Shown here piece after piece: positions 1 to 9,823 of a stretch of DNA of 64,000 bases. The DNA is taken from contig CP021233.1 of the NCBI GenBank assembly GCA_003999685.1, forward strand, positions 868,001 through 932,000. Reading direction: 5' to 3'. This stretch comes from Taiwanofungus camphoratus. Its lineage: Eukaryota; Basidiomycota; Agaricomycetes; Polyporales; Taiwanofungaceae. Below the pieces are notes generated by a model, which saw nothing but the letters and a program-made list of their open reading frames with translations, was not told the origin of the DNA and did no database searches. Within the stretch, counting starts at the first letter, position 1. Every line of letters begins with the position of its first letter. Both the position numbers and the translations under genes were made by a program.

Positions 1-189
1 CCTTGATGCCAAACCTTCGGATTGCATCCCTCCTATCGCGAGATGTTGTAGTTCGTTCCTCCGCCAAGAATGGCACTCGTCACCCTCATTAATCATTATG
101 CGTACACCCTTGGCGCTCGAAGTCTTCTCGGAGAACAGCTCCGCGAGTTGATCAGCGCTCTTAGAGCGAGGCATCAGCACGGCCAGACG
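1..189 (-). CDS. Unrecognised open frame, partial at left edge
   Basis: On the minus strand an open frame of about 63 codons runs from a TGA near position 190 off the window edge. It reads as a plausible exon (includes VLMPRSKSADQLAEL and GVRIMINEGDECHSWRR). I do not recognise the family. A second minus-strand frame at 447-704 starts with ATG and a hydrophobic stretch (MEYFLLLTLFLTTTYLGY) and could be an upstream exon of the same gene, but I could not find a convincing splice path between them. The remaining sequence to about 1086 shows nothing I can support. Confidence 0.25.
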
Positions 190-1086
190 TTCTGATCATA
201 CTCGTATCTAGTTGATCATGGTTTGACATGCGTGTAGTTGGTGGTCCGATTCCTTGTCACGAGGTTTTCCATCGGCGACAGATCGGAGTGACAGGAGATC
301 AATCAGGTAATAATCAATTATCACTCCGAGCTCGGGACGTAAATAATAAACTCTGCTCCTAGTAACGCTTGAGATCACTGGACCGCATTCTCGTTCTGAT
401 GCATCCATCGATCGCGGACCTGGATGAGATCCGGAGAACACAAGCATCAAACAAACTGCGATACCATATCACCAGTAGAACGTATGTCATATATAGTACC
501 ATACTTGGGTACCCTTGAACATGGAACGTTCACATCGAACTCGTGAGTTTGCACCATCCTTGCGCGTCGAAGATTCGTCTGTGCTTGCTTGGCATGCGTA
601 TGCCAAAAAGACGCCTCCATTGAGTCTCCACCGATTGTCAACGTGTGTTGGTATCCTAAGTATGTCGTGGTAAGAAAAAGTGTCAACAATAAGAAGTATT
701 CCATTTCCGACGCTGTACATGAAGCTCAAGCATTGTAATCCCATCTTGGCTGACCGATAAAAATGTTCTCATGAAGTACCACATGCATACCGAGAGGCTG
801 AGAGAGCTTCTAAAACTTAGCTAATTGACATTACATCCAAGTCAACGTTGTTCAGGTCCACGCCCACTGGCATGACCATGACCAAGTTAATCACGAGCAT
901 GCATGCCAGCAGTTATCAGAACCAGGAAATACGATGATGAACAAGTTTCATTATGCCACGGGAATACACCTTTCACTACCGTAAATGAGAGAATTTTCCG
1001 AGACATCACTCTCGTGAATGTGTCTTTTCCAATTCAAACGCCTCGTGTCAGAAGAGAACCCACAGAAGAAAAGCTTGTGCCAAATG

Positions 1087-2369
1087 TCAGACCAGAACGT
1101 CTGGTACTTTTGTATCTGCCAAGCGTTCAACTCCATTGTTGAGTGTGGCCATTGCGAGACTGTTCGATGCCGAGGCGTCCGTTATCCGCCCAAGATCTTC
1201 CCGGAAAGTGAAATTACGGAGTCCGGCCTGCCGAATCGTGTCCAGGGACCATGCATGCCCATTCGTCATGCGAATGACAATAAGACCTGAGACTATACCC
1301 TACGATCGATCGTAAGATGGTTGGAAGCTGTCCTGTTCTCTTTCTTTTCAGCAAATAGGGACATACCTCGAGCTGCACAATCAACGAGAGAAAGAGGTTC
1401 GCACCAATGTTGCGTACACCATACAAAACCAGGAAAATGAAGGAGGCAATCCCGTATGGCAATGCAGATTCAACTATGATAGTCTCCACACTGAAGTAGT
1501 TTGCTTTAGTTTCGGGTTTAAGAGTCGGAGGCACCCTACGACGCAGATCGACAAGTCGCCACAGTAGACAAACAACGAGAAGTACGTTCAGCGTCATGGC
1601 CAGGGATGCATAAGGCACGGACAAGCTGAGAGTGTTCTCGTCCCAGGCGCCATTCAGTGCATGGGTAGCCTGGATGCAATGGAGAACAGACACGACTATC
1701 ATACGTACGTTAATAAGCACCACAGCACCACAGGAGATGCATTTGTGAGGACTTACTTGTAGAGGCGACTAAGACAGCGCAGAGGAAAAGAGTAATATAA
1801 AGGTTCTTCCACAGTGCGTGGCAGCGGTAGATCTAACCAAAATCAAGAGTTCAAGCGGCTCGAACATCATCAGTTCCATGCTCACACTCACCAAAAGACT
1901 GTCTGCGAGGAATAGGGTAATCACAGATGTCGCAATGGACGCAACGTTGACTGGAAGAGATTGCCGTTCTGAAAAGAAAGCTAGCGGCCCTCCGGGAAAG
2001 TTGCGATCGTCGATCCAGGCCCGCTCGTTGAAGTTGATACTGCAGCAGATATTGATTGTGGCCATGAAGAAAACACAGCAGATGAATACCAGCCACAGTC
2101 GGCCACTCTTCTTCCTGTCATGCAACGCGGAGACTACAGACTTGTAGAAGATAGCCATATGCAATCCTGAACAAGCATGCATTGAGTTCGTTGCAAGTAT
2201 GGTCATTTACTCGTACAGAGCAACAGACTGGCTTACCCCAAGCCATGGCCCCGATGTAGACCGCAGCGTTGATAGACTGCTCATACCAAAGCAGTTGAGC
2301 GGGTTCGTCAGTAGCATACGAGGATGGAATCGGCGACGAGGATTCCAGCGATACTGACGGGAGAGACAT
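1087..2369 (-). CDS. Multi-pass membrane protein, Agaricomycete-type (copy 1, left flank of UstYa locus)
   Basis: This is a multi-exon gene starting at ATG 2369 (MSLPSVSLESSS). After the first hydrophobic exon, ending in the codons for AMAWG, a GTAAGC intron begins at 2236 and the frame resumes with GLHMAIFY. Later exons carry the motif WIDDRNFPGGPLAF, then several hydrophobic segments (ADSLLVSV; PYASLAMTLNVLLVVCLLW; ESALPYGIASFIFLVLYG). The last exon begins near 1270 (LIVIRMTNGHAWSLDTIRQA) and ends at the stop at 1087. The layout resembles the many seven-TM-like proteins of unknown function in mushroom genomes. It is clearly related to the gene at 11913-13118 on the other strand, sharing WIDDR(N/D)(F/Y)PGGPLAF, ESALPY and the same intron positions. 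No function is known to me; plasma-membrane or endomembrane location is inference. Confidence 0.8.
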
Positions 2370-3170
2370 CGTTTACGATATAGTTCACCACTATGTCTGC
2401 AAGTCCCGAAAAGATGTAGCTTATTATACGGATCATATCGCAACCATCGAGCCATATCTGAACGTGCATCGACGAGAACGCAACAACAGGGGTAAAAAAA
2501 GGGAGAAAATGTTGAGAGCACATACACAAATAATTCTGCTGTGCTGAGACTAACCAATTCGGATTCTGACCTCCAAACTCATCAGTCAACCTCTGAAAGT
2601 TTGGAAGACACATCATCAAACCCAGAGAGTCAATACAGCGATGCGAATGATCGGAGAACTGAATTTACGAAATACCTATAGGGACCCTGGGTACCGTATG
2701 ATCGTGACAAATGGCTTGGCAGTTAAACGAACAAGGCTCCCATGAGGATTGCGACTTGTGCATTTCAATCAGACTCGTTGCACCATACGTCAGAACATCA
2801 GGTCTTCCACTGATGCTCTACCACTCTGGCAGAAACCTAGCTTTCGGGGTGGTTCAGATTCTGAACAATTTGCAATATGGTGGCTTACATAGCTTGAGAA
2901 AAAAAGGAAAAAATAGGCAAATAACGGTCTCCGATTGGCTTGGGGCCCAATTCGAACTTGGCTGCGAATACGCTCTATCGAGGATTGTTGGAGACGGCGC
3001 AAAACCTTAGCAGATTTTATGTATTTGAGGTTATCATGTAAATCATTGATATTTAAATATCGGACGTTTCAAAATTCATTAGACAACAAAGCGATTTGTA
3101 AAGGCTTCTATAACACCATTAGAAACCGAATACAACAATATTACAGCTCTTTTCGCTCCCCGATACTGCC
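2370..3170. other. Intergenic, no gene seen
   Basis: Several short overlapping open frames occur on both strands, none with recognisable composition or domain. The stretch separates the 5' end of the membrane-protein gene from the 3' end of the first UstYa-like gene. Confidence 0.5.
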
Positions 3171-3898
3171 TTATTCAATTGCACTGGCTTCGGTTGCTAC
3201 GTACTTGTGATCGTCATCCTTCCAGCCCTCGTAATTGTTCTCCACAAACTCCCGTACCTGAACCCAGTCGCCGCATTCATGTGTCACTCCAGTACCATAT
3301 GCCGCTTGTGTCTGTCTTCCGTCAACATTGTGCGTAGCGAACGCCGGCTCGAGTGTCACGTCTGCACCACACAGTACCATTTGACGAAGGTATGTCAAAC
3401 AGTGAAGCGCATGTACAGAATCATGCCCGGCGCGTGACGCATTGCGGTGTCCATTGAACATCTTCCTGAAACTGTTCAAGCAGTGCATCTGGTGATACAT
3501 CGAGACCGCGTAGTAGGCATCGTCTTCTCCGAGACGGACGAATCCGTGTCCAAACGGTATCGCGGAAGCCCAATCGTTATCGTCGTGCATTCCATAGCGG
3601 TTCGAGTCGACTACCTCCATCGCAACAGAACGGACGTTTAACGGTAGTCTAGAAGGTTGCTCGTTGCTTGTGCTGGGACTCGTTAATCCTAGGTGCGGTA
3701 ATAAAATGGATCAACCGATGTGTCCGGCTTGCGTCGTTGTTCAGCTTTCTTATGCTTACCGAACTCGGATGATTTGTAAACGAATGCCCCAATCGTATTG
3801 AGCAGCAGAGACAAGACGAGAGTAAATATTCCGGTGTGGACGACATGATTAGGAAGGACATAGTGCTTGTGGAAAGTGTGGAGCATGACGACGGACAT
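3171..3898 (-). CDS. UstYa-like (DUF3328) oxidase-type protein A
   Basis: UstYa-family proteins are membrane-anchored enzymes that cyclise or oxidise peptide side chains in fungal RiPP pathways such as ustiloxin. Exon 1 (3898-3760) encodes a short N-terminus and one membrane segment (HTGIFTLVLSLLLNTIGAFVY). It is split at a strong GTAAGC donor, and a 71-nt intron (3759-3689, ending CCTAG) restores the frame into exon 2 (3688-3171). Exon 2 carries both family signatures: MYHQMHC (HxxHC) and HCLTYLRQMVLC, followed by DVTLEP and a C-terminal CGDWVQVREFVENNYEGW. Family length and order fit a complete protein. It is the outermost enzyme on the left of the locus and is close in sequence to UstYa-like E at 9824. 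The substrate cannot be read from sequence. Confidence 0.9.
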
Positions 3899-4377
3899 AG
3901 ACTATCAGAACGTAACTGGTAGGCATCCCATTCCTTATATTCGTTGCGAATATATAACACAATCTCCTTTCGATTTGATACCCACAATCCCAAAACTCGG
4001 AGGTAATCGATATTCCGAGGTTATTGGTACCCCATCAAGAATGTGTCTGCTCAAGCAGGATACACGAAGAAGTTTGCGTAAGCGACTTTCCCATGAGCAT
4101 CGGCGTCTTCACCCTTGAAACTTGATATCTGGATAATATTATTACTAATTCCGAATGGGTGGCCTCCTCAATCCGAACCTTAAATCGGGTTATATCATGT
4201 ATGTCGCAAGCGTTTCTTAACCAAGGAGCGCTACTGTATTAGTTGTGATGTGGTCACAGGCTCATGGTGATGTCCGGTTATTTTGACACGGAATGTAACA
4301 GACCACCCATTCTGCTTGGCATTCCCAGTACTATCATAGGGAATGTAACCTCAACATATGTGTGCCGACCTTTTATG

Positions 4378-5413
4378 CTACGAGCTCAAGAACGTACCCA
4401 CGACCTGCATATACCGCTCCCTCTCCTCCCAAAATGGTGTATGGCTAGAGTTCCCAAATGTAATCCATTTCACGTTCGCAATCTTCTGATAGAAGGGGGC
4501 GACAACGAAGTCTTGTGCCACATCATTTCGCCCATTAATAACGAGCGTGGGCGCACGCACAAGGTGGAGGCGATCGATAATGGTCCAATCGTCTAGAATA
4601 CTGTTTATTAATGCACAATAATGGTGAGTATTGGTAAGCTAAGGACTGTTTTAATCTGATGGGCTAGGCTTACTGAGAGCGTGCAACAGTAAGATCACCG
4701 TTCTTTCCGAATATTTGATCGAATGAATATGTGTACTCTTTAGGGACTGGAGTCACTCTGCAACCGTATACCGCATTGAATTGTCGCATTGCGGCTGCAA
4801 ATCTCTTTGGGTTCGTCATGCCAACTTTCAAGCTTTCCCGCACATCATCCGGGAATGTTTGTATGAGTTGCTTGCTTGACTCGTCCCAGAGACTGAATGA
4901 TGCAAGCGAATCCGACAACACAAGGTGCTTGAGCCCCGGGGGCTGCCTACGCACCTCAAACTCTGCGCCAAGGACTCCACCCCACGAATGTCCCAGGAGG
5001 TCAAACGAGTCTTGGATCGCAAAGTAAGCGATCAGATTGGCAAGTTCATCGATGAAGAGGTCGATGGTCCAGAAGTTGGACGGTTTGTCTCTGAGGTGAG
5101 TAGAGCGTGCATTACCAATCTGATCATAGAAGATGACGGGGATGGAGGCGTTCATGGCGAGGTCGGAGATGGGAAGCAGGTAGTCATGCGAGACACCTGG
5201 TCCCCCATGGAGGACGACGAGTGGATCTTGAGTACGCGTTTTGAGATCCCCGAAGACCTTGTAGTAGGTTTGGAACGTTTCTCCGCGGTATGCGAAGGGT
5301 ATGGTGCCTTCAATGACGGATACGACTGTCGTGTTAGCGTTGAAGCAGGCGAAGGAAGTGAAGATGGCTAAGAGCATGTTGCAGGAACGATTCTTCTGGA
5401 TCATTGCAGACAT
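4378..5413 (-). CDS. Secreted S33 peptidase, proline iminopeptidase-like alpha/beta hydrolase
   Basis: There are two exons, 5413-4674 and 4600-4378, joined across a 73-nt intron (GTAAGC...AAACAG). The protein starts MSAMIQKNRS with a signal-peptide-like hydrophobic stretch (MLLAIFTSFACF). Family hallmarks are all present: HGGPG (oxyanion region), GHSWGG (nucleophile serine), then in exon 2 INGRNDVAQD (acid) and NSSHTPFWEE (histidine). The spliced junction reads ILDDWTIIDRLHLV, which matches this family. Such enzymes remove N-terminal proline or other residues or hydrolyse amides. A TATA-like GTATAAAG lies about 40 nt upstream of the start. It sits among the UstYa-like genes, so trimming of the secreted peptide product after Kex2 cleavage is a reasonable but unproven role. 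It could equally be a general secreted peptidase. Confidence 0.9.
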
Positions 5414-5452
5414 GGACTAGGAGGCACTGATGACTGTGAGAATGTGGTGTTG

Positions 5453-5460
5453 CTTTATAC
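5453..5460 (-). promoter_or_regulatory. TATA-like box of the S33 peptidase gene
   Basis: GTATAAAG on the minus strand, about 40 nt upstream of the ATG at 5413. Spacing is short but usable for a fungal core promoter. Confidence 0.4.
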
Positions 5461-5820
5461 AGAATGTCACAGTGACCTATTTCCAGCACGGCTGCGAGAC
5501 GAGAGGCATTGAGGATGTTGCCTGGTTTGGGTGACTTCTATTCGGTGATGAAACGGATCATGATTCCCCTGGATAGCATATCGTACTGACTTTCATTATC
5601 GCTACCAGTTCTCAGTTGGAGGCACTTTAGACTCCGAATATGAGTGTCAACCTTGGGGCATCATTCTGTTGCAGCTGTGGATGTTTTGAGGTTGTTGGAG
5701 AAGGTGCAGCAGATACCTGCGACTTCTGCAGCTTCAAGTGAGTATGCAAGTGAGGAAATGGTGTCAATCCTTCTGCTTTTCGCCACGAGGAGTCTGACCC
5801 TGATGCATTACGCAGACAAC

Positions 5821-6468
5821 ATGTTCTCACAGAACGTAGCGTTATTCTTTCTCATTATTGTGAGCATTCTCAATCTGGCATACCTTGGATCGTACGCTAC
5901 GCTGGGGGGATCGCTGTCCTCCAGCGTGCATCATTCATACTGTGAGTCCTCTTTTGTCATCATAATTCTTGTGAAAATATGTAAATGCTCATTACCTTCA
6001 CCTCTGTCAGCTTACATTGCGCACGATCATCCCCAAACTCTCCCGCTCCCGATGTCAGAGCTTCAGCCAGTATCTATGACCGTCGAGGAGAGTATCCACT
6101 ATCCGCTCCTTGGCATCGACTCTGACGACGAGTGGGAATCAGCCTCGTCTGCTGGCTATGGGTACGTGCGCCTTGGACCCGAGGACCGCTTGTTTGCTGT
6201 CACGATGTACCACGAGCTTCACTGCCTTAGGATGCTCAACCTCGCTTTCAGCAAGACTGCCTCGACTTCTGCTCATATCAGGCATTGTCTCGATTATCTC
6301 AGGCAAGGGATTTTGTGTTCTCCGGATTTAACACTCGAGCCGGGACATTTCGAGGAGAAGGACTTCGAAGTCGAAAGGATGGGTTCGACACATACATGCA
6401 AGGACTGGAGTGCGGTGTACCCGATTATGGACGAGAACTACTATAGGTGGAAGAATCAGAGCACATGA
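5821..6468 (+). CDS. UstYa-like (DUF3328) oxidase-type protein B
   Basis: Two exons, 5821-5941 and 6011-6468, are joined across a GTGAGT...CTGTCAG intron of 69 nt. The first in-frame ATG after the upstream region gives MFSQNVALFFLIIVSILNLAYL, a single membrane segment. Upstream in the same frame there is no ATG before a TGA at 5641 except one at 5758, and a candidate intron (5738-5815, GTGAGT...CGCAG) could join a further 5' exon, so the true start is uncertain. The luminal part carries MYHELHC (HxxHC), HCLDYLRQGILC, LTLEPG and a terminal CKDWSAVYPIMDENYYRW. Both catalytic signatures are intact. It is transcribed opposite to the peptidase gene, with about 400 bp between their starts that could hold a shared promoter. 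Confidence 0.88.
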   Translation: MFSQNVALFFLIIVSILNLAYLGSYATLGGSLSSSVHHSYCESSFVIIILVKICKCSLPSPLSAYIAHDHPQTLPLPMSELQPVSMTVEESIHYPLLGIDSDDEWESASSAGYGYVRLGPEDRLFAVTMYHELHCLRMLNLAFSKTASTSAHIRHCLDYLRQGILCSPDLTLEPGHFEEKDFEVERMGSTHTCKDWSAVYPIMDENYYRWKNQST

Positions 6469-6623
6469 TGATAAGGTTCAGTCATTTGAGTCTAATTTAA
6501 GGTCATCATTCAGTGATTTCGGTCCTGCAGTATAACTGAACCATTGCCATTATGAATACAGTGTAGCCAAGTCACCCGCACGAGCGCGATCTATCGCAGA
6601 ATCTGATGGAAATCCAAGATGAA

Positions 6624-7380
6624 TTATCGTGTACTCTCCCTGTCAACTTTCTCTAGATACTCCTTCCAATTTTGTTCAGCAGCGCTGAGGACTGCACTCC
6701 AGTCCTTACACACGTGTGTAACCTCCCACACTGTCGTCCCATGTCCTTTAGGTGCCCTGACAGACTCCAGCCGAGTATCCGCCCGGCAGAGCACCATCTG
6801 CCTTAAATAATTCATACAATGTTTGGCCAGGTGCGGTTTTTCTACCTGTGCAGTAGAAGATTCGTCTGCATAGAATGCGACAAGGATTTCGCGAAGGATG
6901 TCCAGGCAGCGTAACTGGTGCAGCATAGAAAGCGAGAAGGGGCGAAGCGTAGGCCCGAGGTGGAGGAGCACACCTCCGCTTGGCAAGCTCGCGTTCCATT
7001 CAGCGAGGCCCATCGCCGTATCGAGGGCATAGTGCATACTATTTTCACGAGAAATGTGCACGGTCGCAAGTGGTGAGAGAGGCCATGTCTGAGGATAATC
7101 CCACCCAAGGTAGGCTGTGTGGGTGGATTGCGTATTGGTAAGGGGGCGATGCAACTTTACAAATACTAAAGGACCTACTAAATCTCTGGTGCGGTAGGTT
7201 CATAGATGGCTGCGATCGAGAGGCCAAGAGGTGGATATTATAGGTCAGTAGTGCGGAAGTCACGATGAAGGCTAGTGCTCGTATAAGAGACGGAACCGAA
7301 TTGGTGTCCTTCGTTCTGCAATGGAAAGCTTAGATGCTTGCCTCTCGATGTGCCAGTTGACTTACTAGCCATCCAAAGCA
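6624..7380 (-). pseudogene. UstYa-like protein C with altered HxxHC motif and unresolved 5' part
   Basis: The main exon (about 7200-6624) reads YLGWDYPQTWPLSPL, then PSGGVLLHLG, LHQLRCLDILRE, HCMNYLRQMVLC and CKDWSAVLSAAEQNWKEYL, clearly a UstYa-family body. The first signature is HQLRC, not HxxHC: the second histidine is arginine. A membrane-segment frame (PSLIRALAFIVTSALLTY) lies just upstream at about 7300-7220, but it is out of phase with the main exon, and I found no canonical donor/acceptor pair that joins them cleanly. An ATG with a GTAAGT-like sequence lies at about 7376. Either a splice path escapes me or the gene has a frameshift. I lean to a damaged or diverged copy. It ends next to the candidate precursor gene and lies on the same strand. 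Confidence 0.6.
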
Positions 7381-7805
7381 ACTTCCCCTAAGACGAGGAA
7401 CTACACCCGGTTAAGACCCAGGTGAATATAAGCAAATCAGGCAAGGCAGTTCAGACTTCGATTGACTGCTCCACTAACGGCGAATACGTATGTCGCATAT
7501 GTCTACTGTCACTGATCATCTGATATAATACTTTCAGAGTAATGGTTGATAGGCAATTATGTTCCTTGAGGCTGTCAGCCGATAAAGGACTGAAGTTTTC
7601 TGGATCGATTATATTTATGTTCGAACATCAGGTGTAATCAAGTACACGTCCTTGCCAAGACTGTACAATGGTCTGTGCATATATCATCTCATTGTGGCCC
7701 TTCAACGTTTTGCTTTCTCGCATTGAAATAGGAATCTCTTATATCCAACTGCAACTGTATCGCGTCAGTTACTGGTCACGGCACTATTATTGAGTACCTT
7801 TACAG

Positions 7806-8028
7806 TCAAAAGCAAAGTGCCAAGGTAGGACCTGTAATGTCGCGCTTCTCTAAATCTTCAGCGTCGCAATCAACTTCGTCGACTAGTTTGCATTATGATC
7901 CAAATGATCCGTCAGAGATCAATTGGAGGTACAGTCTCAGGGATTGTGCGCATACCGTGTGGTATAGGAACTGAGTTTACAAGCGCAATAAACGCAACGA
8001 GCATGAGGAGTTTACTGAAGGTACGCAT
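7806..8028 (-). CDS. Candidate Kex2-processed peptide precursor (49 aa, two exons)
   Basis: Start ATG at 8028. Exon 1 (8028-7956) encodes a signal peptide: MRTFSK, then a hydrophobic run (LLMLVAFIALV) and NSVPIPH. A 73-nt intron (7955-7883) has donor GTATGC, an internal CTGAC branch-like site and acceptor ACTAG. Exon 2 (7882-7806) encodes an acidic pro-region (DEVDCDAEDLE), a Lys-Arg pair, and then the C-terminal DITGPTLALCF before TGA. The order signal peptide, acidic spacer, KR, short terminal peptide is that of a secreted precursor cut by Kex2, as in UstYa-dependent dikaritin RiPPs, though those usually carry several core repeats and this has one. The 5' flank is CT-rich, with a CATAAAG element about 85 nt upstream. 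It does not end in a CaaX box, which argues against a mating pheromone. It is surrounded by UstYa-like genes. The splice model is my own and untested. Confidence 0.55.
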
Positions 8029-8304
8029 GATGGCGAACTCGCGGATGCTGTCAAGTGACTGAGTAAGCTCTGAGATAGACTCGAGGAGAGAGTAGACAGT
8101 GAAGACACACTTTATGGGTCTGTGGCTATCAGGGAGACGGCTCGAAGGTAGAAAGATGGGCCACTGTGTTGAATTTTAGATAGGTGACGGTTGTATAAGT
8201 GACTCTGTTTGACGCACAGTCGCGGTTATTGTAGATAAGGCTTTACGAAAAGGACAAGAATGTCAGCTTCATCCCGGATTGCAGGACGAAAGAGGGTGCA
8301 AAAA

Positions 8305-8703
8305 TCATCCCACACTGGATCCATAATGGCTACACAATACCCATCTCTTGATCACATGCTGGGCATCACTATCTGGGCGAGATGGCCCTGAAGACATTGT
8401 ATTGCTTCCAAAAGTGACAAGGCCCGTGGACGGCGAATTCATTCGCACATCGACGGCACTATTCTGGAACGAGGAGCACCAACAAATCATACTGGTTTTA
8501 AGGTTTGGATCTGAGATCCACAATAGACTCTCGTCACCGAGGGACAAGATTTCTGGCCAACTTTGATCGTACCTAGAATGTAAGTCAGCCGAGTCTCTGC
8601 TCTGACCGTATGCATCACCATCATGATGTGCAGAATAGTCAAGCCCTTCAGGATGAATAGCTTGATCGAAGGCCGCTGCCAGTGGCGTCTGGCTCGATGA
8701 CAT
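8305..8703 (-). CDS. Hypothetical 132-aa open frame with a C-terminal Lys-Arg
   Basis: ATG at 8703 opens 132 codons without interruption. The protein begins MSSSQTPLAAAFDQAIHPEG and is rich in Ser, Asp and His. It has no signal peptide or membrane segment and no domain I recognise. Near its end it reads HVIKR followed by a 12-residue tail containing one Cys, a spacing similar to that of the neighbouring precursor candidate. A competing plus-strand frame covers 8348-8566, so even the strand is not secure. Confidence 0.3.
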   Translation of the reverse strand: MSSSQTPLAAAFDQAIHPEGLDYSAHHDGDAYGQSRDSADLHSRYDQSWPEILSLGDESLLWISDPNLKTSMICWCSSFQNSAVDVRMNSPSTGLVTFGSNTMSSGPSRPDSDAQHVIKRWVLCSHYGSSVG

Positions 8704-9189
8704 TGAATGGTTTATGCGCGAACTTTACGAAGCATTTCCCTTAACATGCGACTATCATGCTGAAAGTATTCCAATAACTCGGCGGTATCACTCGCTGATT
8801 CCGCGAATTTCTATCAGGATCCTCGTATGCATGCATGCGGGCATCCGAATGCTCCGCCACAGGAAACTTGTCTCATTGTCAATTGCCGTTTGAGTAATCT
8901 CATGTGGGCTTGATCATTTGATTTTTGTTCTTCCGCTTGTATAACTCCTTGTCACTGACTAAGAAACCGTCCATAGCTCCAGATTTGTCTATGTATTTGA
9001 TTTTTTTGGTTCTTCTCGTTTGGTCACTGTTCTCCTTAAATTGTAAGTCATAGGCTCGAAAAGGTAGCAAAACCGAACTGTCGCAGTGGTCCATTCAGCA
9101 ACTCCAACACCAGCGTATGTATTCATTGAGTGTTCACTATGAGATACGTACGTACAACTTGAAACTGACCACTTCATTCAGCATTCATA
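8704..9189. other. Intergenic, no gene seen
   Basis: Only short frames are present. The stretch separates the 132-aa open frame from the start of UstYa-like D and includes AT-rich segments. Confidence 0.4.
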
Positions 9190-9687
9190 ATGAACTCCCA
9201 ATACGTGGCCCTCCGAAGCTCACAGGACGACTATGAAGTGAAATCACTTGTCGACCCTCTGAGCAACAGTGATATAGGACATGAATCTGACACGATGCCT
9301 TCACGAAAACTCAAGGTGTTCACATATGTCCTTTGTGCACTCACTATTATTTTTGCTGCCACCAATCTCATGGCTATCATCAACGCGACGTACTATAATC
9401 ATGACCACACTGTCAGAATCGACGCTCTTCCTCACCCGGATATATTTGTTGGCCTCCCTGTAGTCCATCACTCTTCCTCTTCTGCCGGACCTCACTCCCG
9501 CTCTATTTGTATGTTGTTATCACCTGTCTTCGTACCACGAGCTCACACCATGTCCAGAATCTGCTGTCATTGCCCTTAGGAAAATGTCTGTAATGTCGAA
9601 CACGAGAACGGTTTTTACGTAGGACGGATTCTTGAAGATGTAACATTGCTGAGAAAGGACGGAAATGATGTCTGTAGTGCGAGGTAG
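9190..9687 (+). pseudogene. Truncated UstYa-like gene D (N-terminal half only)
   Basis: ATG at 9190 opens MNSQYVALRSSQDDYEVKS and continues through an acidic cytosolic segment into one membrane helix (KVFTYVLCALTIIFAATNLMAI), the usual N-terminus of a UstYa-family protein. After about 105 codons a GTATGT donor follows (about 9509). A short in-frame continuation (ENVCNVEHENGFYVGRILED) from about 9580 ends at a TAG near 9687. No HxxHC or HCxxYLRQ signature is found before the next gene, which lies on the opposite strand. I infer loss of the catalytic half. An alternative is an unrelated small single-pass membrane protein. Confidence 0.5.
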
Positions 9688-9823
9688 CAGATACTTAGCC
9701 TCGTTCGAATATTGCTAGTTTAGATTGTCGAGCACAAACTTCATGCTTGACATAAGAAATGATTATCCACCTAGAAAAATCATGCCATTGCTAGTGTGAC
9801 TCAGACCTGTTTTGATGTACATA

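Noticed and set aside
7806-8028. Reading the precursor as a mating pheromone
   Set aside because: It has a signal peptide and ends in Cys-Phe, not a C-terminal CaaX box, and no pheromone receptor is adjacent.
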